Assembly: GCF_030812335.1 (NCBI RefSeq)
Contig: NZ_JAUSSN010000013.1
Coordinates: 62,001-126,000 of the forward strand
Length of the DNA stretch: 64,000 bases
Source: Pseudarthrobacter oxydans
GTDB lineage: Bacteria; Actinomycetota; Actinomycetes; Actinomycetales; Micrococcaceae
Reading direction: 5' to 3'
Shown here: positions 43,730 to 52,003 of the stretch, piece after piece
How the letters are laid out: every line of letters begins with the position of its first letter
Position numbering within the stretch: position 1 is the first letter of the stretch
The notes under the pieces: model-generated
The model's input: the letters and a program-made list of their open reading frames with translations, nothing else
Database searches by the model: none
What the model was told of the DNA's origin: nothing
Program-made: the position numbers and the translations under genes

Positions 43730-43778
43730 GATGGGGACTCAAATGGGCCACCCAAGGCCACAAAGATAGATGGGGCGC

Positions 43779-43800
43779 CCGGTAAAGGATCCTTTTACGG
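43779..43800 (-). repeat. Island palindrome copy 3
   Basis: CCGGTAAAGGA then TCCTTTTACGG. On the minus strand its flank reads GGGCGCCCCAT like that of copy 2, so orientation is reversed. CCACAAAGAT and ATCTTGTGG further out extend the hairpin to about 55 bases. Confidence 0.85.
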
Positions 43801-43900
43801 AACCATCTTGTGGTGTCTAAATGGGACGCTCTCTGCGGAACCCTGTGGCGTGCCCGGCTGCCGATCCGGAACAGCTCGGCATAACTGGCAGAATACCGTC

Positions 43901-44377
43901 ATGCCCACGGACGATGATGACTGCCTCTTTTGCCAAATAGTGAGAGGCAGCGTGCCCTCCAACATCGTATTCGAGGACGATCTCGTCTTCGCTTTTATGG
44001 ACACCAGTCCTATAAATCCGGGCCACCTCTTGGTGATTCCCAAAGATCACGCCGCCTACCTTGAGGAACTGGACGAGGAAACGGGGGCGCATATGTTCCG
44101 CTTAGGCCACAGACTCGCCAAAGCGATAAGGCGAAGCAGACTTCGCTGCGAGGGCGTGAACCTTTTCCTGGCAGACGGCGAAGCCGCCTTCCAGGAAGTA
44201 TTTCATGCCCATCTTCATGTCCTCCCTCGATTCAACGGCGACAGCTTCCGGATCGATGCGGACTGGCAGCGTCGCAGCCTGGCGGACCTTGAAGAGTCGG
44301 CAAATCAAGTTCGCTCTGGGCTTCAGTGGCTGGCTACTTCGGTCGAACTCACCCCGGGTGGAACATCCAGCCAATAG
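43901..44377 (+). CDS. HIT family hydrolase
   Basis: A 158-residue histidine-triad protein: CLFCQIVRGSVPSNIVFEDD (metal knuckle and beta strands), NPGHLLVIPKDH, and the catalytic HAHLHVLPRF. It is closer to the Hint/Ap4A-hydrolase branch than to the thrS-linked HIT protein at 7950. ATG 43901 matches the family start. It shares a repeat-bounded segment with the SDR gene. Confidence 0.87.
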   Translation: MPTDDDDCLFCQIVRGSVPSNIVFEDDLVFAFMDTSPINPGHLLVIPKDHAAYLEELDEETGAHMFRLGHRLAKAIRRSRLRCEGVNLFLADGEAAFQEVFHAHLHVLPRFNGDSFRIDADWQRRSLADLEESANQVRSGLQWLATSVELTPGGTSSQ

Positions 44378-44454
44378 CTCGGCCCTTTGACCAACGCTCT
44401 GCGGGACCCACTCAAGCGCAACGTCGGTACTCGTGCGACGACTAGCCTGAAGGG

Positions 44455-45144
44455 ATGAAGAAGCTGGCTGTCATCACGGGTGCCAATCGAGGACTGGGGC
44501 GTTCCTTGGTGCAAGAGTTCTCGGCGTCCGGTTGGAACGTCATCGCCATCACGCGTTCACCCGAGGTCCTGAAAGCCAGGGCCGGGTCTACGGACGTATT
44601 AAAGGTCCAGCTGGATGTGAGGTTCGAACCCGGCCCTGAGTTGGCTGAAGCTCTGAACGGCCGTCCAGTGGACTTGCTCATAAATAATGCCGTGCAGGGA
44701 GCGCCTCATGCGGAGCTGGGAACTATCCGGGCTGACGGGGTCCTGAACGCCGTCGATGTGAACGTCGCTGGTCCGCTGCGCCTGGTGCAGTTCCTGTTGC
44801 CGAACCTGCTTGAGGCACCTGATCCGATCATCATCAACGTTTCGTCGCGACTAGGGTCTCTGGATGCCCAGTCAAACCGTGATTTCTCCTGTCTCTCGAC
44901 GAGTTACGCCTACAAAATTTCGAAAGCCGCTCAGAACATGCTGACCGTCTCCCTGGCCCAGGACCTTCATGGCCGTATCCGCTGCTGGGCAGTTCACCCC
45001 GGCAAACTGGCAACAGCCATGGGTCAAACTGACGCGTCCAAGGATCCGCGATCGGCTGCTCGCCAGATGCGCGAGCTCGTTGACTCAGGGGATCGGGCGT
45101 CGCCGCGCTTCTGTTCCCTTGGGGAGCAGGATCTCCACTGGTAG
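44455..45144 (+). CDS. Short-chain dehydrogenase/reductase
   Basis: A 229-residue SDR with the NAD(P) loop TGANRGLGRS, NNAVQG (NNAG-type motif), the catalytic Ser in INVSSRLGSL and YKISK as YxxxK. The substrate is unknown. Sequence between HIT and SDR carries no palindrome, so both may belong to one unit. The C-terminus is short (VDSGDRASPRFCSLGEQDLH), normal for this subgroup. Confidence 0.87.
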   Translation: MKKLAVITGANRGLGRSLVQEFSASGWNVIAITRSPEVLKARAGSTDVLKVQLDVRFEPGPELAEALNGRPVDLLINNAVQGAPHAELGTIRADGVLNAVDVNVAGPLRLVQFLLPNLLEAPDPIIINVSSRLGSLDAQSNRDFSCLSTSYAYKISKAAQNMLTVSLAQDLHGRIRCWAVHPGKLATAMGQTDASKDPRSAARQMRELVDSGDRASPRFCSLGEQDLHW

Positions 45145-45173
45145 CAACATAAGGAAGCGGCCCCTGATCAGCG

Positions 45174-45192
45174 TCCCCTAGGGGATCCTTGA
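45174..45192 (-). repeat. Island palindrome copy 4 (divergent)
   Basis: TCCCCTAGGGGA joined to GGATCCTTGA. On the minus strand AGGATCC, then eight bases, then ACGCTGA aligns with the same layout in copy 6, showing common origin though the symmetry is shifted. Confidence 0.6.
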
Positions 45193-45202
45193 TCTTACGT
45201 GT

Positions 45203-46057
45203 CTAGGTAGCTGCTGGATTGTGAAGGGATCCTGCCTTGAGCCGGCGTGCGAAGTTCGACAGGGCGTGGCTTTGGAGCTTGCGGTCTGCCCCCAGCGCGG
45301 CGGCCGCCGCTACCTGGAGGGGTAGAGATGCTCGGTACACCTTCGCTCGCGCCAGCACGCCTGCGTCCAAAAGTTCCCCTACTTTGGCCGCCCCGTAAAA
45401 CCCGATGAGGGGAGCAGCGTCGATGGCAGGGTCTGCCGCACACGCATTGTCGAAGTCGATCAGGCCCGGCGCGCCGGACTCATCCCACAAAATGTTGTGC
45501 GGACCGAAGTCACCATGGACGAGGGAAGGGGTCCCCGCTTCCTCGAGACTCAGAACCTCCCGCACCACAATCTGAGCAGCCTTCCACACGCGAGAGCCGG
45601 AATCTGCCGTGATGCGCTCTACGACGTCAGGCCAGGAGTTTCCGCCGCACCACGAGCGTGCAGGAGGCAACCCTGTCGGTAGTTGCGCACGTTGGAGGTC
45701 ATTGAGGATACGGGCAAAATCGTCCCGGACCTCATGCCACGGCCGACCCGCCATATGGGCTCCCTCGACGACGGTGCACGCCATCGCTGACCAGTTGTCA
45801 CCGGTATGAGTTCGAAGGAGCTTCGGGATGCGGGTCCTCAACCCGGCACTACCGACGGCAAGAAGCGCAGCGCTCTGACGGGCGATCTGCGCCTCATGGT
45901 CAGTGGCAAAGGACACGCGAACGACTCCGGTAGAGCCCAGCACCGCGACATGATGAAAAGCTCCATGGCTATATACGGGGCTTGTCCACCCCATATCTGA
46001 CCAAACACTCCGAAGAGCAGACCAGGCCCCGGAGGCGTCCCGCTCAAGAGTGCCCAT
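45203..46057 (-). CDS. Aminoglycoside phosphotransferase-like kinase
   Basis: A 284-residue APH-fold kinase. The catalytic loop is VHGDFGPHNILW and the metal site GLIDFDNACAADP; upstream ARSWCGGNSWPDVVERI is typical of the choline/aminoglycoside kinase family. Substrate is unknown; family members modify aminoglycosides, macrolides, choline or homoserine. ATG 46057 begins the homologous part. It is minus-strand, bounded by palindrome copies 4 and 5. Confidence 0.82.
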   Translation of the reverse strand: MGTLERDASGAWSALRSVWSDMGWTSPVYSHGAFHHVAVLGSTGVVRVSFATDHEAQIARQSAALLAVGSAGLRTRIPKLLRTHTGDNWSAMACTVVEGAHMAGRPWHEVRDDFARILNDLQRAQLPTGLPPARSWCGGNSWPDVVERITADSGSRVWKAAQIVVREVLSLEEAGTPSLVHGDFGPHNILWDESGAPGLIDFDNACAADPAIDAAPLIGFYGAAKVGELLDAGVLARAKVYRASLPLQVAAAAALGADRKLQSHALSNFARRLKAGSLHNPAAT

Positions 46058-46087
46058 ACCCAGCAGTCTGCCATTACACCGGCCGTC

Positions 46088-46108
46088 CCGGTGGGGGTCC
46101 CTTACCGG
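46088..46108 (+). repeat. Island palindrome copy 5
   Basis: CCGGT and ACCGG arms around a GGGTCCC-type centre (21 bases). GGTCCTTGAACGGGAC follows. It separates the phosphotransferase from the next gene. Confidence 0.7.
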
Positions 46109-46179
46109 GTCCTTGAACGGGACATCCCCAATCAGCACGTCAGGTCGTTGGCCGGTCGGCCGTGATGGAGAATCGGTGC

Positions 46180-46698
46180 ATGATCAGCACAGCAAAGGAT
46201 GAGGGTTTCGTGGTTCGAGCGGGGGGTCATTCACGAGTTGAAATCCTACGGTTGCTGCGCAGTGCGGACGTAATGCTCAATGTCCATGCCGAGACGCTGC
46301 TCGATCACCCCGTTTTCGACAACCCAGAGAGTCAAAACTTACGAATCGTAGAGCGTACGGTAGAAGAGCTTGGCTTCGAGCACGGCGCGGTTCAGTCCCG
46401 GGTCTTCAGCGCTGCACGGAACCGGGGCCTCGCCCTTTGTCCCTTGGTGACGGGCCCCTACCTCCGAATGGCGATGATAGGCCAGTCGAACGCGCCGGAC
46501 TCCGTTTTGTCGGCAGGTCGCGCGCCGACCGGAGCCATCCACGTCGCTTCCGAGCCGCTAAGCGAGGACGTGGAGTACCCCAAGGGCTTCTACCTCCGGG
46601 TCGTGGACGGGCAGGCATGGCTGAGGGGTTATCGGTGCGATGACACGTATGTGTGGGCGCCGGACCATCGGCTCGCATTCCAATCGCCAGGCCGCTAA
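46180..46698 (+). CDS. Hypothetical protein
   Basis: A 172-residue soluble protein (HSRVEILRLLRSADVMLNVH, RGLALCPLVTGPYLRMAMIG, then GFYLRVVDGQAWLRGYRCDD). It has no signal peptide and no family that I recognise for certain. GGAG lies ten bases before ATG 46180; ATG 46165 is possible. Bounded by palindrome copies 5 and 6. Confidence 0.68.
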   Translation: MISTAKDEGFVVRAGGHSRVEILRLLRSADVMLNVHAETLLDHPVFDNPESQNLRIVERTVEELGFEHGAVQSRVFSAARNRGLALCPLVTGPYLRMAMIGQSNAPDSVLSAGRAPTGAIHVASEPLSEDVEYPKGFYLRVVDGQAWLRGYRCDDTYVWAPDHRLAFQSPGR

Positions 46699-46759
46699 TG
46701 AGACGCGCGCTCATTATCTGACCACAGGGAGGACCGGCGGTACCGGAACCCATCACGTC

Positions 46760-46781
46760 CCGGTAGAGGATCCTGCACCGG
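46760..46781 (+). repeat. Island palindrome copy 6
   Basis: CCGGTAGAGGA then TCCTGCACCGG, five outer and four inner pairs. GACGCTGACGTCCCACGTGG follows; GACCAC and GTGGTC at about 45 and 25 bases further out pair as well. Confidence 0.85.
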
Positions 46782-46913
46782 ACGCTGACGTCCCACGTGG
46801 TCGAGATTCGGATGGTGCGCAAGTACGACAGCCCTGCTCCGGTGATCCTTGAACATGCGTGGCCAGATACTTACTTGGCGTGCCTTCCGATCCGTGTAAC
46901 GATCGGGGTTGTG

Positions 46914-47552
46914 ATGACGCATCCCTTGTGGCGCCCGTTCGAACCCGACAATAACGCCCGCCGTCAGGCTGGACGTGTCGCTCACCGACAGGTTCAACCG
47001 GGTCCGTTTGAGGCACATCACCCGTCATGGGGGAGGCAGTTCGCGTCGATGCATGACCTAATCAGCCAGACGATCCCGGATCAAGCGCTGTGCATCCGCC
47101 ATGTCGGGTCGACAGCTGTTCCCGGCCTCCTGGCCAAACCCGTCATCGATATCGACCTGACCGTACCCGATCCGACTGCTGAACCTAGCTACGTCCCTCG
47201 GCTGGAGTCAGCGGGATTCAGGCTCATTTTCCGGGACGACGTGGCGGGGGACGCGCATCGACACCTCACGTTCAATGAGCCGAACACCAATCTGCACGTC
47301 TGGGCCCCGCACGCTACGGAACCTCGACGGCATGAGCTTTTCGCCGCATGGTTGCGGTCACATGAGCAGGACCGGCGGATCTACGCTGAGGCGAAGCGCG
47401 CTGCGGCGGATGTTGGGGACTCCCGTCGATACAACGACCGCAAGGCCGCGACCGTGTACGACATCTACGAACGGATCTTCCTCACCGATCCGTCCCATCA
47501 TCATTCTCCGCAACCCCGGACACGGCCCGACAACAACCTAGACGATCAGTGA
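46914..47552 (+). CDS. GrpB family (UPF0157) nucleotidyltransferase-like protein
   Basis: A 212-residue protein. IRHVGSTAVPGLLAKPVIDI and DLTVPDP give the G-S-T and D-x-D layout of the nucleotidyltransferase superfamily; HRHLTFNEPNTNLHVWAPHA and YNDRKAATVYDIYERI are GrpB landmarks. Function is unknown; some members sit in resistance cassettes. ATG 46914 fits the family start. Bounded by palindrome copies 6 and 7. Confidence 0.83.
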   Translation: MTHPLWRPFEPDNNARRQAGRVAHRQVQPGPFEAHHPSWGRQFASMHDLISQTIPDQALCIRHVGSTAVPGLLAKPVIDIDLTVPDPTAEPSYVPRLESAGFRLIFRDDVAGDAHRHLTFNEPNTNLHVWAPHATEPRRHELFAAWLRSHEQDRRIYAEAKRAAADVGDSRRYNDRKAATVYDIYERIFLTDPSHHHSPQPRTRPDNNLDDQ

Positions 47553-47557
47553 TGACT

Positions 47558-47580
47558 TCGGTAAGGGAACCCTGTGCGGG
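47558..47580 (+). repeat. Island palindrome copy 7 (weak)
   Basis: TCGGTAAGGGAACCCTGTG, then CGGG. The centre GGG-AA-CCC and outer CG/CG pair; the arms are decayed. It aligns with copy 5 read on the minus strand. It ends the array 6 bases after the GrpB stop. Confidence 0.5.
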
Positions 47581-47647
47581 ACAGTTTGCAGCTCCTCGAG
47601 ACAGCGGTCCATGGCCCGTGCAGTAAGCAACGGAGTTGCCGGGTACG

Positions 47648-47831
47648 GCGGTCGCGACGGCGAAGGGCCGTCTGCGGGGGAAGCAGCCCAAGCTCTCGAA
47701 AAGTCACGAAGGACCCCTGGTCTCCGTCTCCGAGCAGGGACCCACCCGACGGTGGAACTTGCCGAACTCTTCGCCGTAGCGCGTTCATCCGTCTACCGTG
47801 GCCATCAAACGCGCAGGCGACCCGGCCTGAC
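47648..47831 (+). pseudogene. Serine resolvase/invertase C-terminal remnant
   Basis: Three frames must be joined: AVATAKGRLRGKQPKLSKSH (the classic hinge after the catalytic domain), then VELAELFAVARSSVYR (HTH_7 DNA-binding helix-turn-helix), then AIKRAGDPA and a stop at 47829. The catalytic domain is missing and there are at least two frameshifts, so it is dead. It marks past activity of a site-specific recombinase or Tn3-type transposon at the island edge. Confidence 0.75.
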
Positions 47832-47950
47832 CGCTTAGCGTGAATCTCCGTCGGGACCTCTGCATTACCCCCGTACCTTCACGGATGCCCGTGCAGTTTC
47901 AAAAATGACAAAGCGAATCACGACGATAAGGGGCTGGCATATCGCGGTGT

Positions 47951-48757
47951 TTACTGGCCGCTGTTGCCCGTTCGGCGGAAGCTCAGCGGGTGTTGGCCAG
48001 GTTGCGCATGAGGGTGACGTCCTCGGTCCTGGCGCCGCGGCGGGCGACTGAGACTGCCATGATCGGGGCGAAGTTGCAGCACCAAAGGGCCGATACAGGG
48101 GCGGGGGTCGATCGCGACAATCCGACTACCGGTACCCGTCCGCAGAATATTGCCGGGATGAAGATCGCCGTGAAGAAGTGAATCCCCTTCATTTGCCATA
48201 TCCAACGCAGCCTCGCGACATCGGCGCCAAACGGTCGCATCAATCGGGGATTCCCTGAGGGTGCGCCGGCGTCGATCCCACAACTCGAAAACGAACTCCA
48301 CGCGTTCACGGGCAAGTGGAACGTCAGATGGCAGTGTCCTACGCGGCAAGTAGAGGTCGCCGATGAGACCGGCAACGTCGGCGATGCCCCACGCCCCGGC
48401 GGTGAGTTCAGCGGATTCGGGAACCCATTCGAGCAGGATCGCACTACGGGTGGCGTCCACGTCCACCAGGTCGACGACGGTGAGAGCGTCCGTCCAGTAG
48501 GCCAGTGCAGCCGCCTCTTGCTCCGTGACCGCCCTGTCAGGTGAGAGCTTGAGTGCGTACCGGGTTTCCGTCCTGGTCGAGACGCACTCGACAACCGCGC
48601 CCGTCCCGCCCGCGCGGACAGATTGGGGCTCGAGCGCCCACTCCTCACAGAGTTCCCCAACAAGCGCTGCGAAGTCGTCGATCCAGGCCGCAGCCGCGGA
48701 GCCGAATCGATCGAGAAGTCGGTCACGGGCAGCTGTAGGCAGGGCAACCTGTGTCAT
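47951..48757 (-). CDS. Aminoglycoside (streptomycin-type) phosphotransferase-like, altered 3' end
   Basis: A 268-residue reading frame whose first 220 residues match the APH(6)-like family: GGTGAVVECVSTRTETRYAL, ILLEWVPESAEL, the catalytic loop LLHGDLHPGNIL and metal site VAIDPRPCIG. After this point (about 48090) the expected C-terminal helices are replaced by Arg/Pro-rich sequence; another frame reads MAVSVARRGARTEDVTLM instead. The gene was therefore probably cut at its 3' end by a rearrangement. The catalytic core is intact but activity is doubtful. Confidence 0.72.
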   Translation of the reverse strand: MTQVALPTAARDRLLDRFGSAAAAWIDDFAALVGELCEEWALEPQSVRAGGTGAVVECVSTRTETRYALKLSPDRAVTEQEAAALAYWTDALTVVDLVDVDATRSAILLEWVPESAELTAGAWGIADVAGLIGDLYLPRRTLPSDVPLARERVEFVFELWDRRRRTLRESPIDATVWRRCREAALDMANEGDSLLHGDLHPGNILRTGTGSRIVAIDPRPCIGPLVLQLRPDHGSLSRPPRRQDRGRHPHAQPGQHPLSFRRTGNSGQ

Positions 48758-48878
48758 GTAGCGATGTTAGGTGCTGCGGCTGCGGCCGTTGCGAAGACGC
48801 TCCGGTCAGGCGTTGAGGCGGTTCACCTGCAGGGTTCCCCAGACGGGACGGAGGCGTCGAATCAGACCTACGACGCCA

Positions 48879-49952
48879 TCACCAACCGCCGCGGGTCGGC
48901 GTATGTCCCTTTCGGGCATCGTCGGGCATTGCCATTTCGGCCCGCAGGCCCAGGAGCCGGATCGGACGGCCCACTTCGATTCCGGCCGCTAGGTCCAGGG
49001 CCCGCGCGAGGATTTCGTTCCGGTCGAAAGTCTCGGGGATCTTCCTCGCGTGGGTCTTGGTGAGGAACGGCGCATACCGGACCTTGAGGGTCAGCCCAAC
49101 CACAGGCCTTCCTTCTGCGGCAACATCCTCAAGGACACGCGCTGTCAGTTCCCGTACGGCGTCGTCCACCTGGGCTGGCTCGGTCAGGTCCCGCTGGAAG
49201 GTGGTCTCCCGGCTATGCCCGCGGGCAACCCACGGGGTGTCGTCCACAACGCTGGCGCCGTCCCCGCGTCCAAGTTCCGCGTACCAGGGACCCATCCTGG
49301 GGCCGAACTCCGGGACCAGGTCTTGGGGGTCGGTCGCAGCGAGCTCGGCGACTGTGTTGATACCGAGTTTGGCCAGCCGGCCCGACACTTTGGTTCCGAC
49401 GCCCCACAGCTCGCTGGTGGGTCGACTGCCCATGACGTCGAGCCAGTTCCCTGCGGTGAGCCGGAAGACGCCGGCCGGCTTGCCGAAACCGGTGGCGACC
49501 TTGGCCCGGACCAGAGTGTCGCCGATGCCCACGCTGCAATGCAGCTGCGTTCGCTCCAGTACCGCGGCCTGCACCTGGCGGGCGTAGGCTTCCGGGTTCT
49601 CTGTTTCAATGCCTACAAAGGCTTCGTCCCAGCCCAGCACCTGCACGGTGGCGCCGGGCTGCGCGCGCAGGGTAGACATCACCGTTTCAGACGCCGCGAG
49701 GTAAGCCTCGTGATCGACGGGCAGGATCACAGCGTCGGGCACTTTCCGGGCTGCAATGCGTAAGGGCATTCCGGAACCCACACCGAATGCCCTGGCTTCG
49801 TAGGATGCGGTCGACACTACGGCGCGTTCCCTGGGGTCACCCCGGCCGCCGACGATGATCGGCTTGCCCGCAAGCTCCGGCCGCCGGAGCACCTCGACCG
49901 CCGCGATGAACTGGTCGAGATCGACGTGCAGCACCCACCGGATTCCGCTCAC
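48879..49952 (-). CDS. dinB: DNA polymerase IV (Y family)
   Basis: A 357-residue translesion polymerase. WVLHVDLDQFIAAVEVLRRP holds the first catalytic Asp, SYEARAFGVGSGMPL the nucleotide site, VLGWDEAFV the second Asp-Glu (variant of SxDE), and SVGIGDTLVRAKVATGFGKP the fingers/palm region; the little-finger domain follows. The GTG at 49952 begins the homology. No LexA box was found in the short leader. The WDE in place of the usual SxDE is a subgroup feature of actinobacterial DinB. Confidence 0.88.
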   Translation of the reverse strand: MSGIRWVLHVDLDQFIAAVEVLRRPELAGKPIIVGGRGDPRERAVVSTASYEARAFGVGSGMPLRIAARKVPDAVILPVDHEAYLAASETVMSTLRAQPGATVQVLGWDEAFVGIETENPEAYARQVQAAVLERTQLHCSVGIGDTLVRAKVATGFGKPAGVFRLTAGNWLDVMGSRPTSELWGVGTKVSGRLAKLGINTVAELAATDPQDLVPEFGPRMGPWYAELGRGDGASVVDDTPWVARGHSRETTFQRDLTEPAQVDDAVRELTARVLEDVAAEGRPVVGLTLKVRYAPFLTKTHARKIPETFDRNEILARALDLAAGIEVGRPIRLLGLRAEMAMPDDARKGHTPTRGGW

Positions 49953-50063
49953 GCCACCAGTCTGCCCTAAACATCCCCGGCAAGCATCGGCTCTCACCGA
50001 GCTTGGGTAGCCACCTGGCCTCAGGTTTGCGGCCGGATTTGGCTTAGTGTCGGATTCGCCCGG

Positions 50064-50714
50064 TCAGAATTCCAGGTCCGGACGGTGCCTGGCGGTCTCG
50101 GCGAGCACGAGGGAGACCGCCTCGGCGGCGATCGCACCGCCGTCGTCCTCGTGGTTCTGCCCGGGCGGCGACGGCGGCATCAGGCGGGCGTGGCGCACGA
50201 ACCGCGGCCAGTCCCCTGCGCCGGCCCGGAGCGCCCGGAGCGGGGACAGCAGGGCGGCCCGGCGCAGCCAGCCGTCGGGATCCCGCGCCCACCGGTCCAG
50301 GACACTGTCCGCGCGCACCCTGCCGACGACGTCGAGCCCCTCGATCAGGGGACCCACAACGTCGACGGCGAGCGGATCCACAAGGGCGCCCAGCCGTGCA
50401 CTCCGCACGAAGCCCTCGACCCGGGTCAGGTCCGTGTTCCTCAACAGACTGACGCTGGATTGCAGGAGCACGACGGCGGCGAGGCGGCGTTCGTAGACGG
50501 GCACCTGCCACAACTCGGAGCTGAGGGCGGTGACGTCATCGTGCGTCAGCCCCGGATGGCGGCGGAGGGCATCGCGGACCGTCCCGCGCACGGCTCCGAC
50601 GGACGCGCCGTAGTAACGGTGGCCGCCGCCGTGGCGTGCCTCGAACTCCTCCGCGCGGCTCCACGACGACTCACGCTGGAGCGCAAGATCTATGAAATCG
50701 CCGGCATCGCTCAT
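50064..50714 (-). CDS. DNA alkylation repair (AlkD-like HEAT) protein
   Basis: A 216-residue helical protein. FEARHGGGHRYYGASVGAVR, WQVPVYERRLAAVVLLQSSV, and DPDGWLRRAALLSPLRALRA (the HEAT repeat with the W-x-R-R motif) match AlkD-type glycosylases that remove alkylated purines. ATG 50714 is used. It adds to the DNA-repair genes in the window (dnaE2, dinB, SRAP), although it is not in an operon with them. Confidence 0.72.
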   Translation of the reverse strand: MSDAGDFIDLALQRESSWSRAEEFEARHGGGHRYYGASVGAVRGTVRDALRRHPGLTHDDVTALSSELWQVPVYERRLAAVVLLQSSVSLLRNTDLTRVEGFVRSARLGALVDPLAVDVVGPLIEGLDVVGRVRADSVLDRWARDPDGWLRRAALLSPLRALRAGAGDWPRFVRHARLMPPSPPGQNHEDDGGAIAAEAVSLVLAETARHRPDLEF

Positions 50715-50769
50715 GGGGACATTCTCCCGCATGCCGCGGCGCCGGAACCTGTCCGCTGGGCTTGGTGCC

Positions 50770-51090
50770 TTACTGCCCGGGTGCCCGGTAGCGCGGGGTC
50801 TTCTTGGCCGCGGCGTCGATATCCTCCGGCATCATGAGCGGTTTCAGCCGCACATTCACGGATCCCGTTGCGTTGATCATCAGCGACAGCGCAGCGGCGT
50901 CGGAGGCCTCCGGGACCTCGAAGACCCCCAGCACGTCGGTCTCGCCGAAGGCGTAGTAGAAGCACTCCAGTGAGCCTCCGACGGATTTGAGGGCGTCGAC
51001 GAGCGCATCGCGGCGCTTCGTTCCGCCTTCGCGCATGAGGCCCTTAATGCCCTCGCCCACGTAGTTCGCTTCGAACAGATACTTGGTCAT
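50770..51090 (-). CDS. GYD domain protein
   Basis: A 106-residue dimeric alpha-beta barrel-like protein. KYLFEANYVGEGIKGLMREG, RRDALVDALKSVGGSLECFY, then ETDVLGVFEVPEASDAAALS are typical of the GYD family, whose function is unknown. Confidence 0.87.
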   Translation of the reverse strand: MTKYLFEANYVGEGIKGLMREGGTKRRDALVDALKSVGGSLECFYYAFGETDVLGVFEVPEASDAAALSLMINATGSVNVRLKPLMMPEDIDAAAKKTPRYRAPGQ

Positions 51091-51283
51091 GGTTCTTCCC
51101 GTCCCGTGAAGTCCAGGACTCGGGCATCCGCAGGTGTGTCCAGAACTCTTTGCGGGTGGGTCCCGGAGTTGGTCCCCAGAGTGGGGCTGTGGCCACATCC
51201 TAGGCCCTCCCCCATGCCCTTACAACGGGTAGCGGGTGAGTTCCCGGCCGCCAAGAAATCGTATTCGGCCGGCGGCTGGCAGC

Positions 51284-51742
51284 TCAGGAAACCTTGGGCC
51301 GGACCACGAGGACAGGACACGGCGCATGGGTGATGATCTGGGTGGCCGCCGACCCCAGGTCCAGGCCGGGAAATCCCCCGTGTCCGCGGGCGCCCACGAC
51401 GACGAGATCCGCGTCCCTGGCCGCCTTGATTATTGCTGAGGCCGCGGAATCACTGTGAACGATCTGCCCGGTGGCGGCCACCCCCTCGCTTTCAGCGGTC
51501 GTCAGGGCATCAGCCTGGACCGTCTCGGCCGTTTGTTGCGGGGATTCCTCGGTCACGATCTCTCCGGCGGCCGTTTCGAGTACCGCCGGAAACCAGGACA
51601 GCGGCGGCTTGCTCCAGACCGTGACCAGAAGGATCCGGCCGTTGCGCAGCTTGGCCTCGTCCATGGCCCACCTCAGTGCATTCTGGGAATTCTTGGAACC
51701 GTCAAAACCAACCACGATCACGAACGAACCTGTACTGGCCAT
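51284..51742 (-). CDS. Universal stress protein (UspA family)
   Basis: A 152-residue Usp domain. VVGFDGSKNSQNALRWAMDE opens the fold and VVVGARGHGGFPGLDLGS gives the ATP-binding G-x2-G-x9-G-S signature. It would be an ATP-binding regulator of stress or dormancy. ATG 51742 is preferred to the TTG twelve bases upstream. A 260-base gap to the next plus-strand gene contains no recognised operator. Confidence 0.9.
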   Translation of the reverse strand: MASTGSFVIVVGFDGSKNSQNALRWAMDEAKLRNGRILLVTVWSKPPLSWFPAVLETAAGEIVTEESPQQTAETVQADALTTAESEGVAATGQIVHSDSAASAIIKAARDADLVVVGARGHGGFPGLDLGSAATQIITHAPCPVLVVRPKVS

Positions 51743-52003
51743 TGTCTTTTCCAATCCCTAGCCTCGGGGGCAGCCTGGATCTTTCAGTCTCGATGACCGT
51801 GAAAGTCAGTGTCAAGGTCCGCGCAATCGCTGTGGACCCCCTCGTGGGGTACCCAGCAAAGTTGAACCACAGACCCTATGACAACGCGCACAGAGCCTCT
51901 AGTCTCTTGCCATGAGAGTTGGGGGCGGATGTCGGCGGCGGGATTCCCGCCGTCTTGGGATGTATTGCCTGGACGGCGCGGCGCCACGGCGTGCGAGTGG
52001 CTC

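Noticed and set aside
42344..47580. Classical integron with attC sites
   Set aside because: No integron integrase is present, the palindromes lack RYYYAAC and GTTRRRY core sites, and genes lie in both orientations.
40466..47580. CRISPR array
   Set aside because: The repeats are separated by whole genes and not by 30-40-base spacers, and no cas gene is present.
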